From: Coptis chinensis
Lineage: Eukaryota > Streptophyta > Magnoliopsida > Ranunculales > Ranunculaceae
Direction: 5' to 3'
Assembly (NCBI GenBank): GCA_015680905.1
Contig: CM027379.1
Span: forward strand, 100,181,001-100,245,000
DNA: 64,000 nucleotides
Under the pieces are notes generated by a model. It was not told where the DNA came from and made no database searches. It was given only the letters and a program-made list of their open reading frames with translations. Below, piece by piece: positions 38,121 to 49,110 of the stretch. A program made the translations under genes and the position numbers. Position 1 is the first letter of the stretch. The number at the start of each line of letters is the position of its first letter.

Positions 38121-38398
38121 ATCTCTCGGTTCCCGCTGGGGTGACCTCAAAGATGTTGGTGGTTGCCTTTTTGGGTTTTTGAGTGCTAGGAATTTTTTTT
38201 AGGGTCGGCGGAAGAGAAAAGAAGAAAGGTTTTGGTTTTTTAAATCGTCCGGGTGTTTTTTGCTGGTATAGGTTTCTATTTTGAGCAAGTTTCTCGGGCA
38301 GTTTTTTTCTCCCCATTTCTGTAATCCCCTGTCGACGTGGACACTCTCACACCCCTTAAAAGGGACTGCTATTATATATACTAGCTATTTGGCCCGGC

Positions 38399-39035
38399 CT
38401 ATGGCCGGACTTGCTACATAGATAGCTAATGACTCAAAAGTCTAAAGTCTACTTGAATAAATAATATATGTATATTGATAGCTAATGATTCATTGCATAT
38501 TTTATTTGAAGGGTTTATATTTTTCTAATTTTTTTTTAAAGAGTTTTGGCGAAGAGTTTTATTTCTAGGTTTACAAACTCCCTTTCAGTAGCGAGTAGTC
38601 TATTTACAATAGAGTACGATAAGTAATCTTGATAGTTTTAGACTTCTAGTCTGAAGACGCAAGAGGAAAAATTGTAGGACTTTGCTTATACATGGCAAAA
38701 ACATGATCCTTGAGCACTGACTTGGTCTCACCCAGTTTCCTAGCACATAGCATAAACAATGTGTAAAAAATAAAATTTCCAAGAACAGTATTGATAGTTC
38801 AAAATTTTGTAGGAGTACGTTTAATGTTGTGTAGTAGAAAAAGAGACAGTATAGTGATATTCTAATCCCAACTCGATATGTTAATCTATAGTCGATACCA
38901 AAGAAAGTGAAGAATACTTAAGTAAATTTTAATTCCAAATTAAACGTAAATTGGAGATTAGAATTTTGTTGGCTGGGCCTGCTACATTGATAGCTAACAA
39001 TTCAATAGTCGAAAGTCTACTTGAATATCTAATAT
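38399..39035. repeat. Duplicated Helitron subterminal segment
   Basis: 38408-38470 (CTTGCTACATAGATAGCTAA then TGACTCAAAAGTC and TCTACTTGAAT) recurs at 38978-39033 (CCTGCTACATTGATAGCTAA then CAATTCAATAGTC and TCTACTTGAAT). This indicates an internal duplication or nested insertion near the 3' end of the Helitron. Confidence 0.8.
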
Positions 39036-39875
39036 ATGTACAAAAAAGGTAAAGATCACTACTTTATTATTATTTTCTTCGCCCATTTGAGTTGAATCGA
39101 TCTTCTTCACACTATGTTGTTGTTGTTGATGATGATGGTTTGGAAAAGAAGAAGAATGAGAAGATGGGACCACCGAAAAAAAGAGACCATGTGATTCCAA
39201 AAGCCTCTTATTTCTTTGTTATTCCGGATTTTTTCAGTTTGCTTGTATGCAATAAATCACCACTACACAACTACAAAAACAATAAAACATAGATGCTCTG
39301 TAGTTGTTTCTTCAACTGAATGAAGATTTTTATAGTATGCTATGCACAATCTACGCTTTTGTTGAAAAATTACAAAAATGATAAACAGCTAAGAGATAGA
39401 AAATCATGCCTTTCTTCTTCTTTCTAAAAGTAACTCGCTTTTATCACGGCTAGGAAAACTCTCGTCAACAACTCCATGCCGAAATTGAATGAAATTGGAC
39501 TCTTTTCTGTTTCCATCGGTTTCTGCTTTCTTGCTACAGGCTGAATCTTTCCCATTTTTTTTCTTTGCCATACTCTCTGTATTGGTCGCTTCTTTTAGTT
39601 GAGAGAAGAACATAACTAAAGGCTTGGAGTATCTTTTAAATCTAATTACTTGAAGAAGAGAAGAATAAGAGAGAGAGAGTTTGAAGAGATGAATTTTTTT
39701 TTGGAGAGTTGGAAGTGTTTTGTAGAATTGAAAAAAAAAACATGGAAAAAGGTTTTTATCTATTTTGGTACATTAATAGTGGATGATCTTATGATTATGT
39801 TTACATTGTATTTCAATCATCGTACAAACGTTAATAAATATTCATACGCAATAATATAATCAACAAAGGATGGAG

Positions 39876-39985
39876 ATTATTAAAATCCAATTGTGCATGG
39901 TGAGAAGTGGAATGAGTAAAATGAGTTGTAAGTGGAATTCATGTATGCTAATCACAACCAAGTGATCTAATAGTATAAAGCAATT
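39876..39985. repeat. Dispersed repeat, partner of 12947-13050
   Basis: Shares GAGTTGTAAGTGGAATTCAT, GTATGC and AATCACAACCAAG with the segment near 13 kb. The GA-rich stretch at 39650-39680 just upstream is low complexity. Confidence 0.8.
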
Positions 39986-40510
39986 GACCAATATTTTTGT
40001 GCATGGGTGGCTTAATTGAATTTATTTATTTAAAACATGTGAGGTTTTTCTAGACTAAACCAAGTTATTACGACTTAAATTTTAAAATCACCTACAAAAA
40101 GATTCTCAAAAGTTTTGGTTGCTTAAGTATTGAATCCTATTAATTTCACATAGCAAGTTTCGATTGTAATCCAATACTTAGTGTTCTCATTTCATCAAAC
40201 TAAACTCATTCTAGATAAATCTCCTAAAAAAATAATTTATTTCTAAATTACATAGTAAGCACCGATCTAGAAAACAACAAAAAGAGTTTTCAAGAGTTAC
40301 TTGAGTGATAGTCTCAAAACCCATGTCTTTAATAGCTTTCATGGTTATAATTGTGCACTAAGCTATCATTATACCTTGCTCCGATCCAATAGAATTACAA
40401 AATCAGGCCGCCACCAAGGCATTTTAAGGCAACCGTGGCAAACCGGCAACCCCAATGAACAATATGAATCTAAAAATTCCATACTAATCTTCTTCTTCTT
40501 TTTTTTTTCT

Positions 40511-41840
40511 ATCCGCTAGAGTTGCATATATTTTGGGGCTTAACTGCAGAATGGAGTTGAACATATATATGTACATTACTCTGACAGAAGCATCCTCTTT
40601 ATAAAGAGTGTGGAAGTTCATTTTGAGTTACTGATATAGCTGAAATTGGATATTTGTCTTTTGAATTTTCTAAATTCTAACATACACTCTCCTTAACATA
40701 CTTCCACATTAATAATTTTATTTCTTCTAAAAACGTTTACACAACTACCAGTAGTTGCTATTAACAAAGGAAGATGGCACACACTTCTAAGAATCATTCT
40801 TTGTTTGCAATTTTTCAATGCATTTTGATGAACCTCAGATAAAAGAATTTAAGAATAAGAATTCTGCATATGAAAACGAACAACGTCTCAAATGAGTGTG
40901 TTTCTCACCGTGAGATGTTGAAAGAGGAATTCTGTAATTCATCTGTACTAAATGATATTTAGCAAGATAAAGCTTCATAACTGATATATTTCCACCAGAG
41001 TCTCCAATATACCTACAGTGTTGCAGTGTGTCTCTAGTGACATGTGATAATCAAGAACTTTGAAATCCTACATAACGTTGGGAAAGCTGGAAAAGCTTAC
41101 GATAAGAAGTTTGTTGAACGACTATAAAAGAGGTGATATCTTCTTTCAACATGAACACATCACACAATTGCTTCCTCTCTATATCCCAGACCTAAGAAAA
41201 TGCAGTGGTTTAACAAACCAATAATTAAGTCACAAAATATTACGAAGGGCCAAAGAGTGCATAAAAATAAGGCCTAAAAGTAAAACTGCGGATCACATTT
41301 GTAAAGTGAACATATGACACATAGTTTCTTCTGTAAACAAAAGCTTAAGTTATAAGACTGTTTTTGGACTTACTACCAATCACATTTATGAGTAATGAGT
41401 CAACATATAGGACTTGCCTCAATGTTGTTCTGGACAGTAACATTAAACAGAATGCCTTGGTTCTCAAGAAACTGTAACAACACAAATAAAAAACAAATGT
41501 CAATTAAACGGTACGTAAAGAAACAGGAATAATGCATGCAATGACACCACTAAATAGTAAATAATATTTAAACCTGTATAAATTTGCTCGGAACTGCGTC
41601 ATTGGATTGTAGTAGAGCTTGAGTAATATCTTTACCAAGTAACTTAATTCGACCATCTCTGTAACAATCAATATATTGTTTCAGTCTACATCACTACATG
41701 CTATATATATGCATAGGATAAATAGATAAAGAAATAAAAGGGAGGGATCCGGCTAGAGTTGCATATAGTCTGGGGCTTAACTGCATAATGGAGTTGAACA
41801 TATATATGTACATTACTCTGACAGAAGCATCCTCTTTTTA
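40511..41840. repeat. 95-bp direct repeat, two copies 1.24 kb apart
   Basis: The copies at about 40513-40605 and 41751-41840 share GCTAGAGTTGCATATA, GGGGCTTAACTGCA, ATGGAGTTGAACATATATAT and TACTCTGACAGAAGCATCCT, with only a few differences. They bracket the DAW1-like exons, suggesting a local duplication after capture. Confidence 0.88.
40919..41658 (-). pseudogene. DAW1/tomosyn-like WD40 protein fragment, four exons
   Basis: The exons on the minus strand are 41658-41574 (DGRIKLLGKDITQALLQSND then AVPSKFIQ), 41471-41418 (FLENQGILFNVTVQNNIE), 41191-41107 (VWDIERKQLCDVFMLKEDIT then SFIVVQQTSY) and 41012-40919 (YIGDSGGNISVMKLYL then HLVQMNYRIPLSTSH). Together they read like consecutive WD40 blades of the plant lethal-giant-larvae/tomosyn-like family (Arabidopsis DAW1, At4g35560; related At5g05570), involved in SNARE-mediated trafficking and pollen development. 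The intron after exon 2 uses a GC donor (GAG then GCAAGT). The third and fourth exons join out of frame by my reading. N- and C-terminal parts are missing, so it is a captured internal fragment. Confidence 0.72.
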
Positions 41841-42155
41841 TTACGGTAATGGTTGCAACTGATTCAATTACAATGTATGAATGTAATTACACTATTACAG
41901 ACACCAATACCAAAATTGAATTTCAGTAAATCGGTGACTTCTACAACAACAAAAAGTGGCTTGTCAAGAGAATTGGCCAGCCAAGGAGATGTATAAAAAG
42001 AGAATAAACAGCATTGGCTAACTTGTACACTTCAATCTCGAGAAGATTAGAACTGAAACTTATCACCTGTTAGATAAAAGAAATCAGAGTAAGGCGGATA
42101 TTCATATCATAATATCAATTTGAACAACTATAAGAATGACGAAAACAAAATTTAC

Positions 42156-42966
42156 CTATTTACTCATTGACAACATTTGGCCAGTACCCATTATATACCT
42201 TGATTGCTCAAGCATAGTAATCTTCTCTCTCATCAAATGCAACTCCTCAATCAACTGCGTTTCGCTAACCTGCCACCAAAGAAACCCAACTAAGAAACCA
42301 ACAAAAATTTAAACCTTTTAAAATCATAAAACAACATTAGGGAGGATATATAAATAATAAATATACCATGTGCTTCTCGCATTTTTTTTATACTCTTCCA
42401 ACTCTTCTAAAGCATTCTTCAACTCATCTTCGATATCAAGAACACAAACCTCAGCCTCTTTAGCCCTTTCATCTGCTTCATTAGCAAATTCCATCAACGC
42501 TTCTCGATCACGATCATAAAGCAAACACTCTTTCTCCCATCTTGTACACTGGTTCAAAAGATTAGTACACTCAGTAGCCAACTTCTGACTCTCCTCCACA
42601 AATTTCTTCAATGCTAGTGCACTTTGACTCGCTTTAGACTAAATAAAAAGTCAAACAAAATAAAATTATATATAAAAAGAATTAAGTTTAATTATATAGA
42701 CAAAATAAAAATAAAAATGTACTACTAACCCTAGCATGGTCGATTCTTTGGTCTTTTTCTTTTAATCTGGAATGTAAAAGAAAATACGGATCTTGAAGAC
42801 GTTTTCTTGCTTCTTCAAAGGCACAGAGTTTTAATTCAAGTGTGTTTGTGGAAATAAGGAGACCTAAAGAGAAATCGATTGATTCTTTAATGAACTCAGT
42901 TCTGATCATAAGATACAACAAATTATAGAAGATACAGGCAAACATGACGATTTCACTTGGTCCCAC
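42156..42966 (-). pseudogene. Coiled-coil protein fragment, three exons, one homopolymer frameshift
   Basis: The exons are 42966-42730 (MGPSEIVMFACIFYNLLYLM then a 59-residue helical stretch ending QRIDHAR), 42638-42367 (SKASQSALALKKFVEESQKL to ELEEYKK) and 42269-42156 (VSETQLIEELHLMREKITML then EQSR...). Splice sites are canonical. Exon 1 begins with a hydrophobic helix, and exons 2-3 are heptad-rich coiled coil. Exon 2 ends beyond a run of eight A (42390-42397 on the plus strand as T8). In the frame needed by exon 3 that run is one A short, so the reading frame breaks there. The last exon also contains a possible donor (CAAG then GTATAT) after LEQSR, so the gene probably continued. I cannot name the family beyond a plant coiled-coil protein of unknown function. 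Confidence 0.65.
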
Positions 42967-43959
42967 TCTATTCCTTATTTGAAACCTCGTCTTCTAGTTA
43001 AAACTTTTCTACATGTATCAATATCTTCACTAATAACAGAGATGCCAAACCTCCACTCAATGACTGGTATATAATGAAAATTTCTAAAATATCAGTTTTG
43101 GAGGCATCTGATAATTTACATCCAGGAACGGTAGTTTGTTCTATGGTCACAACTTAAGGAAGTGGGACGAAACTATAAAGTCTAATATAGCTAACCTAGT
43201 AACCTGGTACTAATAATACCGTATTATCGAATAGGAACAAAGTCAGGAAAAACCCGAAATGAAAATTCGCAATGCACTGTCCAGAAGATATGCAAGAGCC
43301 ATTATTACCTGGTAAGAAATCTGTGGTTTCTGTAGGATTACCACCACTGTAGACACTGGATTAAGTAGCAGAACCGCCAATGTGCAACACATTCAAATCT
43401 GGAAATTTATTGTCATCAGATGCATTTCAAGCAGTGCAATATATCTCTCCGCTAAAAAGGAATATAATATCTTCACCATTATAATGAGAAGAAAGAAATA
43501 AAAATATTAATCTTCCCCGCCTTTTTATTATTGGAGCCTGTGCTGGACCAGTTTGGTTATATTGATTGATTACCCTAAATATCTACATTGGGCATGCCAG
43601 TGCTCGTAATATAGATTCTGTGACACCCTTTTTGAACCATTTAGAAGATTTCACGAAAGCCCATTGTTGAATTTCTAGTTTCAGGTTGCAATTTTTGTAT
43701 ACAAATTGTGAAGTCTGACTAATAAGGAACTTTAAATGTCTCTCACTTGGTCCTTTGACAAACTTGTGGAACATGGTTCCTTCAAGAGAAGTACTTCACA
43801 TGGCAGGTTAACTACTGGTGGGTCATCTACTTCGGAATTCAAGCCTGTAGAGCTTCAGTATGCCCAACCTGGGCCTGTGTTCTAGATCAGCTCTAAAGAA
43901 CTCAACGATAAATGACAGATTAACAGTTATGTTAAAGTTAAAAAGAGGAAAAAGCTCAC

Positions 43960-44103
43960 ATGAACCAATGACAAAGAAGACAAAGAAGCCAAGCACGATG
44001 GGTGTAACTGGATAGTCAGCCCCTTTCTTTGCAGTTGTTTTGGGCAATGCTGTTCTTCTCAAACTTCTCCACCTTCCTATCTGCAAGACGCTTTGAAGTT
44101 GTC
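43960..44103 (-). pseudogene. RAMP4/SERP (stress-associated ER protein) exon fragment
   Basis: RAMP4/SERP is a small tail-anchored ER protein that associates with the Sec61 translocon. The minus strand encodes TTSKRLADRKVEKFEKN (about 44103-44053). Continuing in another frame is KTTAKKGADYPVTPIVLGFF then VFFVIGS (about 44045-43960), followed by a GTGAGC donor. These are the two conserved blocks of plant RAMP4 (TTSKRLADRKV..., TKKGxDYPVGPxLLGFFxFV). The frame shifts between them, and about eight residues (the KRGxVPET area) are missing. The last exon (QIIRTA... type) is absent. Only the conserved core survives. Confidence 0.78.
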
Positions 44104-44449
44104 TACAAATTTTTGATATCCGGTAATCAGATCTTAATTCAACGGCATAAAATAGTATAGAGAATTAAATGAAACTGGAACCGGGTGGTTTCCATAAAAG
44201 GGTGGGAGGCTGGTCAATTATGTTGCCGTTTAAGACCCAAATCACTTCCATTGCCACCATCACCATATTTCCTTCAGAAACAAATAAAAAAAAAAAAAAA
44301 GAGAGAGAGCAAACTCAATATTCACCCGAATATGATCATTGGGGTCGATGACATTTGCAATGCCATTGGCAAAAGGTTATGAAACTTCAATAATATTGGT
44401 AAGGTTATTGCAATAGTTTGATTTACTTGATGAATGGAGGGCTTGAAGG

Positions 44450-45360
44450 GATGACCTTAGTACAAAAATAAAGTAGTGATGATATTACCTCTGAAAACCG
44501 TAAATGACTATGGTAAACATTGGAAGTCTTAACAATTGTTTCCCATGTTTGATCAACAGAGGGAGGCTTGGAACACTTTTCTAAATGAAATGCAGCAGAA
44601 TTCTTGGAGGAAACAGAAGGTAAGGTGCATATAGCCAAGACTCAGAAAGTGATTTTGGTAACAGTGGGGCAAGAGGAAACTGTGAAGAGTACACATCTGG
44701 ACTACCCTGATACACTTCTCTTAAGAACTATGGTTTATCAAAATCCAGTTCACCGCTATTCCATACATTTGAAGACATAAAGGACCTAGCCTCCTGATCA
44801 AGAACATCACCGTTTCTAAAGCCATCCAAGCTATGTCTATGTCTTGCAGGATTTGGTCTATCGGAGGAAGACAATAAATTGGGAGAACCAACCTCTGAGA
44901 ATTTGGGTTTTGAAATTTTCTTCTCTTGTGGAAGATCCAAGTTGTGGAGATCACCAGAGCAAGATACTGCAAGCATGTCTTCCTTTTCAAAATGTTCTGT
45001 CAGAATTACAGAATCGTTCTCTTTGAAACCAAATATGAAATGGAATTGTTCACCTTAACGCTCTTCACTTCCTTAGGAATGCCAAGAAAACCCATTCCTT
45101 CATGAAAGGGGATTGAATAGCCTCACTCGGTAAGGTGATATTTCGAACCCCTGAATGCATGCGGGATGATGATCCTTCAGTTGTCTGAGAATTGCTCCAT
45201 ATTGTTAGCTGGTTGGATTCACTTGTCAGCTTACTCTCATCCCCCAGTGGTTGAAGTCCACTCATTTGTTTATGTTTATAGACTGCTTCCCAGTTGTTCT
45301 GTTTATAAAAAACTGTAAGACACGAACAGAGAGTTCTAGTAGATAATGACACCAACATTT
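44450..45360 (-). pseudogene. DUF688-like plant protein fragment
   Basis: Pieces on the minus strand: 45358-45110 (KQNNWEAVYKHKQMSGLQPL, then TSESNQLTIWSNSQTTEGSS) and 45000-44730 (EDMLAVSCSGDLHNLDLPQE and a Ser/Pro/Asp-rich stretch). A C-terminal block at 44700-44490 holds PLAPLLPKSLSESWL, a frame change, CTLPSVSSKNS and DQTWETIVKTSNVYHSHLRF. The SPSESWLxRTLPSVSS and WETIVKTSNVxHxHLRFSE motifs recur in uncharacterised plant proteins of the DUF688 type; that assignment is from memory and moderate. One frameshift lies near 44645. Function unknown. Confidence 0.5.
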
Positions 45361-45784
45361 AGGAAAGAGGTAGGATTACTTACCACATGATCAGGTTCAA
45401 TGTGTGACCTGGAATACGTGGTTTTAGTGATTTATCACATCTACATTCCTCTAAAGTTAGTGTCTTAAATACATCAGCTACCCTTACCTCTCCTTTCTTC
45501 GTGTTTTTGTCCACCACATCAATGCCACGGGATCTGACTTAAGTATGCAATATGTGCACTTTCATCTAAATTGGCAAACATCTGACATCGAGACCAAATT
45601 CTATTCATATCTGTTGATTGGATATAGATGATTTCTAAACGTTTACGTTATCGGACCTGCACACTCTAATAAAGAACTAAGTAGAATGAATTGACGAATA
45701 TTTAAGCTGATACACTTATATATGATAAGACGTGCTAGGAAGGATTCAATGGCTGACTTGCCCATCTGTACCTCAAATTCCCAG

Positions 45785-47930
45785 TTTGATCTTGGCATTG
45801 CTGTTCAAAAAGCATGTGAGAATGTTACACTGGCATTCAGGTTTTTGTATCCTTTGGACATAAGCATCAAAGAGAAAATAGAGGCGATAGCAGGGTCCTA
45901 TGGTGCCAGTGGTGTCGAATACTCAGAACAGGTAAAACCTTCACTTTGTGTAGCAATGTTTTCAATCCCCCTCTCCGGCACACCTTTTTTTATTCATGTT
46001 CTCCCTTTATTTTGTAGCAGTCTTTCTTTCTACATTATCCTGTTGGTCATTCTTTTTCACATGCTCTTTCTTTCTTGGTTATCTAGGCTGAGAAACAGAT
46101 TGAGATGTACAGCAAGCAAGGATTTTCTTCTCTACCGATCTTCATGGCAAAAACGCAGCTTAGTGCACTAAGACATTCTCTTCCTGAAAAATAAGTTATG
46201 AGTGAGCGGATAGCCGAATACTACACAGTAAATGAGAGAACTTAAGAAAAAGAGGAAGCATAAGATTTATGTATACTTTGCTTATAATATATACACCCCC
46301 TTGGATGCAATCCAGCAAAAGCTTGCATAGCTGAATCATCATAAGAAACTTGCATTGCAGACAAACATCTCACAACCTGTTTCATTTTGGTGGAAATCAT
46401 GCATTAATTACTAAGCATTTGTAAAATAATCCATAAACCACCACATTGGCAGAAAGATCATATCAACAGTTCTCCATTCCCTGGACCAGAATAACTATAC
46501 AGAAGAAAAGCATCTGCCCTCCCTTTAGATATTCCCTCCCTATATGGTCCCAAACTACCCATGCCAACTTATTACCTCCACTGTTACTTGTTCTGACCAG
46601 CTTTCATGACAGCCATCAATCACCATACAACCAAAGAAATTTCATTTACACATCAGAACATGGGTACTCTACCAAATTATATGAAATAATGAAGCACCCA
46701 TTAGAGAAACATATAACAGATAATAGCAAAAGAGAATCTGTGAAGGAGTTTTTGTAATGCTTATAACACAGGCTCGTCATCATCAAACTTGGAGTAGAGA
46801 AAAAGTTCAGAAAACAAAGGATGAAGTAGTTGATGGAAGCGAACTTGTGTGTAAATGCTAGTATATATAGATGAAGTTAGACTTCTTGACATTAACTGGA
46901 ACTAAATTTCTTGAGCTTGGAAAAGAAAGCTTGAGAACACAATTAAGCTTGAAAGAGAACAAAGGAGTAGAAGTAAATTAGGTAGAAGTAAAGACTATCA
47001 AGTATCAACTACTAAAATGGGAAAATCTTCTTGCAGAAGCAAATTCAATAGTAAGTAAAAACTTTTAGAGAAAATCTCCTTGCAGAAGCAAATTAAATAA
47101 TTAATAGGAAAGGCACTGGAAAGTGGAAACATCTTATGCATAACCAAAATTTGCATGCTACTCTATAAGAATGTGCTCCATTGATTTCAAAATTTACCTT
47201 TTTCAGTTGATGTACCAAGTTTGACATGGACAGATGGACGAATAAACTCCAATTCAAATAGAGTTAGCAGTTTGACTAAAGATTTTTTTTCTTTCCATAA
47301 AACAATTTTAATGCATCACTTAACAACAAAATCACCCCCACAAATGACACCCCTAGTTCACTTTTAAATCTAATAACTCCCCTGAAATTTCAAAACTCAA
47401 AACAAAACATTACTTTTCCCTTCACTTACAGAAACACACATGGTCAAAGCCATTTATTTATAACACCAGAACAACCCTTTTCTCCTTTCCTTTGACTAAT
47501 AGGGCCTTCATGACAGGACTTACATAGTGGTATGCACCAATATATGTTGCTTTCTGATCTTGAAGTACACCAAATAGGGCCGTCGTCACAGGACTTCAAG
47601 AAATGACAGAGGATCCACCCCAGACCCTCAACATTCACACTGAATTTGATTTATGTCCCCTCATGCACGATGAGCTCAAACCATTTCTTGAAGTCATCTC
47701 CCACATCGGCACCTTTAGAGCTCACATAAGTTACTTATATAACGTCTCCTCAGAAAGGAGCACCAACTGGATTTGTGTTACCAATTAGGGATGTCAAGGC
47801 AAGCGTTGGTGCCGGATTCATTTATCCTCTAGTGGGGACCATGAGTACAATGTCGGGGCTTCCAACTCGGCCCTGCTTCTTTGACATTGATGTGGACGCT
47901 ACTACTGGGAAGGTTCTTGGTCTGTCTTGA
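45785..47930 (+). pseudogene. Formate-tetrahydrofolate ligase 3' part, interrupted
   Basis: Formate-THF ligase makes 10-formyl-THF from formate, THF and ATP. Three plus-strand exon pieces match its C-terminus. 45785-45931 (FDLGIAVQKACENV, then FLYPLDISIKEKIEAIAGSY, GASGVEYSEQ) sits between CCCAG and GTAAAA. 46087-46158 (AEKQIEMYSKQGFSSLPIFM, AKTQ) follows a CTAG acceptor. About 47750-47930 ([58 protein letters not shown]) ends in the proper stop TGA. Roughly 1.6 kb of unrelated sequence separates the second and third pieces where only a few codons are expected, so the gene is split by an insertion. The ATP- and formate-binding N-terminal two thirds are absent. This is the only captured fragment lying against the Helitron's orientation. 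Confidence 0.85.
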
Positions 47931-48166
47931 TTGCAGTTGAATATTTTCATCTGTTGTATTGTATTCATCTGCCCTGTTGTGGTAGTTTCATATTTTAACA
48001 GCTTTAAGAAGCAGAATAATACCCAGAGTTTGTCCTGATTTTCAAAGCATAAAATTCATGTACCATGGATGTCTTTTTCAAATATCTCTTTTCTTTCACC
48101 GGTAGATGATTCTGCTTTATAGACTTTATATTCGTGAAGATCAACGGCACTCCAAGACTGATTTCT

Positions 48167-48499
48167 TCATCGAGTAACTACTTGAAAGTTGCATTCTTCT
48201 TCATCATTTGATCTTTGTATTTGTGGTAGCTTCTCAGAAGAAATTATTGTCTGTTCTTGAGCTTGCATTAGCTCCGAACCTTTGAGAACATATTCTTGTC
48301 CATGAACTGGGTAGATGTAATCGTTTTCTGATAAATCATGCCACACGAATCCATTCTTATAACTCCTATAATGAAACGAAACAGAGAGAAACTAATTAGT
48401 TTCATATATAAATAATGTACCGTATGTACCTCTTGGATGACCAAGAATACATGCTGGTCATGCCTTTTCCGCGTAAAGAGTTCAAACGATTTATTACAT
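48167..48499 (-). pseudogene. SOSEKI (DUF966) fragment, two exons
   Basis: SOSEKI proteins are plant polarity proteins with a DIX-like N-terminal domain. The exons are 48499-48430 (VINRLNSLRGKGMTSMYSWS, SK) and 48365-48167 (SYKNGFVWHDLSENDYIYPV, HGQEYVLKGSEL, then a tail ending FQVVTR and TGA). The sequence is the conserved end of the DIX-like domain, with canonical splice sites (TTTTGCAG acceptor, AAGAG then GTACAT donor, ATTATAG acceptor) and a continuous frame across the intron. The first part of the DIX-like domain and the long C-terminal region are missing; the stop at 48169 truncates a protein that is normally several hundred residues. Confidence 0.82.
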
Positions 48500-48630
48500 C
48501 TGCAAAAGAAGATTAAATCAGTAACGAAATTAAGTTTTAGATAGTGGCTTCTTGTAAATGGGTGCCCAAGAAAAGCGAGTTGCAGCCGCTGTGGTGGTGG
48601 CCATGACTTGAGGCTAATGCGTACCAAGTG

Positions 48631-49110
48631 TGGTGGTAATGGCGGTGAATAAGAAGTGATAGGTTTTGTTTTGTTTTTGTTTTTTTTTTATTTTTTTTTG
48701 TCTGGTGAAGAGTTTTGTTTTTTTTATCTTTGTTTGGATTACGAACAATTGAAATCTGCAAAAAAGGGCGTAGAATTCATTTTTTTTATGAAAAATCTGA
48801 TGTGTCAGTCTCAGAGAAAAAAGGGGGCTGACGTGGGTCACTGGGAGCATTCTCAACTACTTCGGTATTAATGGTGGTAATGGCGGTGAATAAGAAGTGA
48901 TAGGTTTTGTTTTGTTTTGTTTTTTATTTTTTTTTGTTGCGGTGAAGAGTTTTGTTTTTTTATCTTTGTTTGGATTACTGAACAATTGAAATCTGCAAAA
49001 AAAAGAATTCATTTTTTATGAAAAATCGATGTGTCGATCTCCGAGGAAAAAAAGGGGGCTGACGTGGGTCACTGGGAGCATTCTCAACTACTCAGTATTA
49101 ATGGTCTTTG
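48631..49110. repeat. Tandem duplication of about 240 bp
   Basis: The unit begins GGTGGTAATGGCGGTGAATA (48631 and again about 48872) and ends near GACGTGGGTCACTGGGAGCA plus TTCTCAACTACT..GTATTAATGG. The two copies differ mainly in homopolymer lengths and a few bases, so the duplication looks recent. Each contains a T-rich block. Confidence 0.92.

Larger units (their letters stand above)
35884..38370 (-). mobile_element. Probable Pack-MULE (2.5 kb) carrying gene fragments
   Basis: Left end AGCAGTCCCTTTTCCTGCTC, then TCTGAGAGTGTCCACGTCAC. The complement of the right end reads AGCAGTCCCTTTTAAGGGGT, then GTGAGAGTGTCCACGTCGAC. Similarity runs about 75 bases, including a GGATTA and GGAGAGAAAAA stretch. 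Flanking 9-mers ATTGAAAAT and ATTATATAT agree at 6 of 9 positions, as expected for an old Mutator-type 9-bp duplication. There is no transposase. Inside, on the minus strand, are exon fragments of a CIPK kinase and an SR-type protein, the typical content of a Pack-MULE. Its right end touches the large Helitron's 3' end. Confidence 0.6.

Noticed and set aside
44169..44382. Plus-strand frames near the RAMP4 fragment
   Set aside because: Low-complexity Lys-rich frames over an A-run; the opposite strand has more gene-like content, though unassigned.
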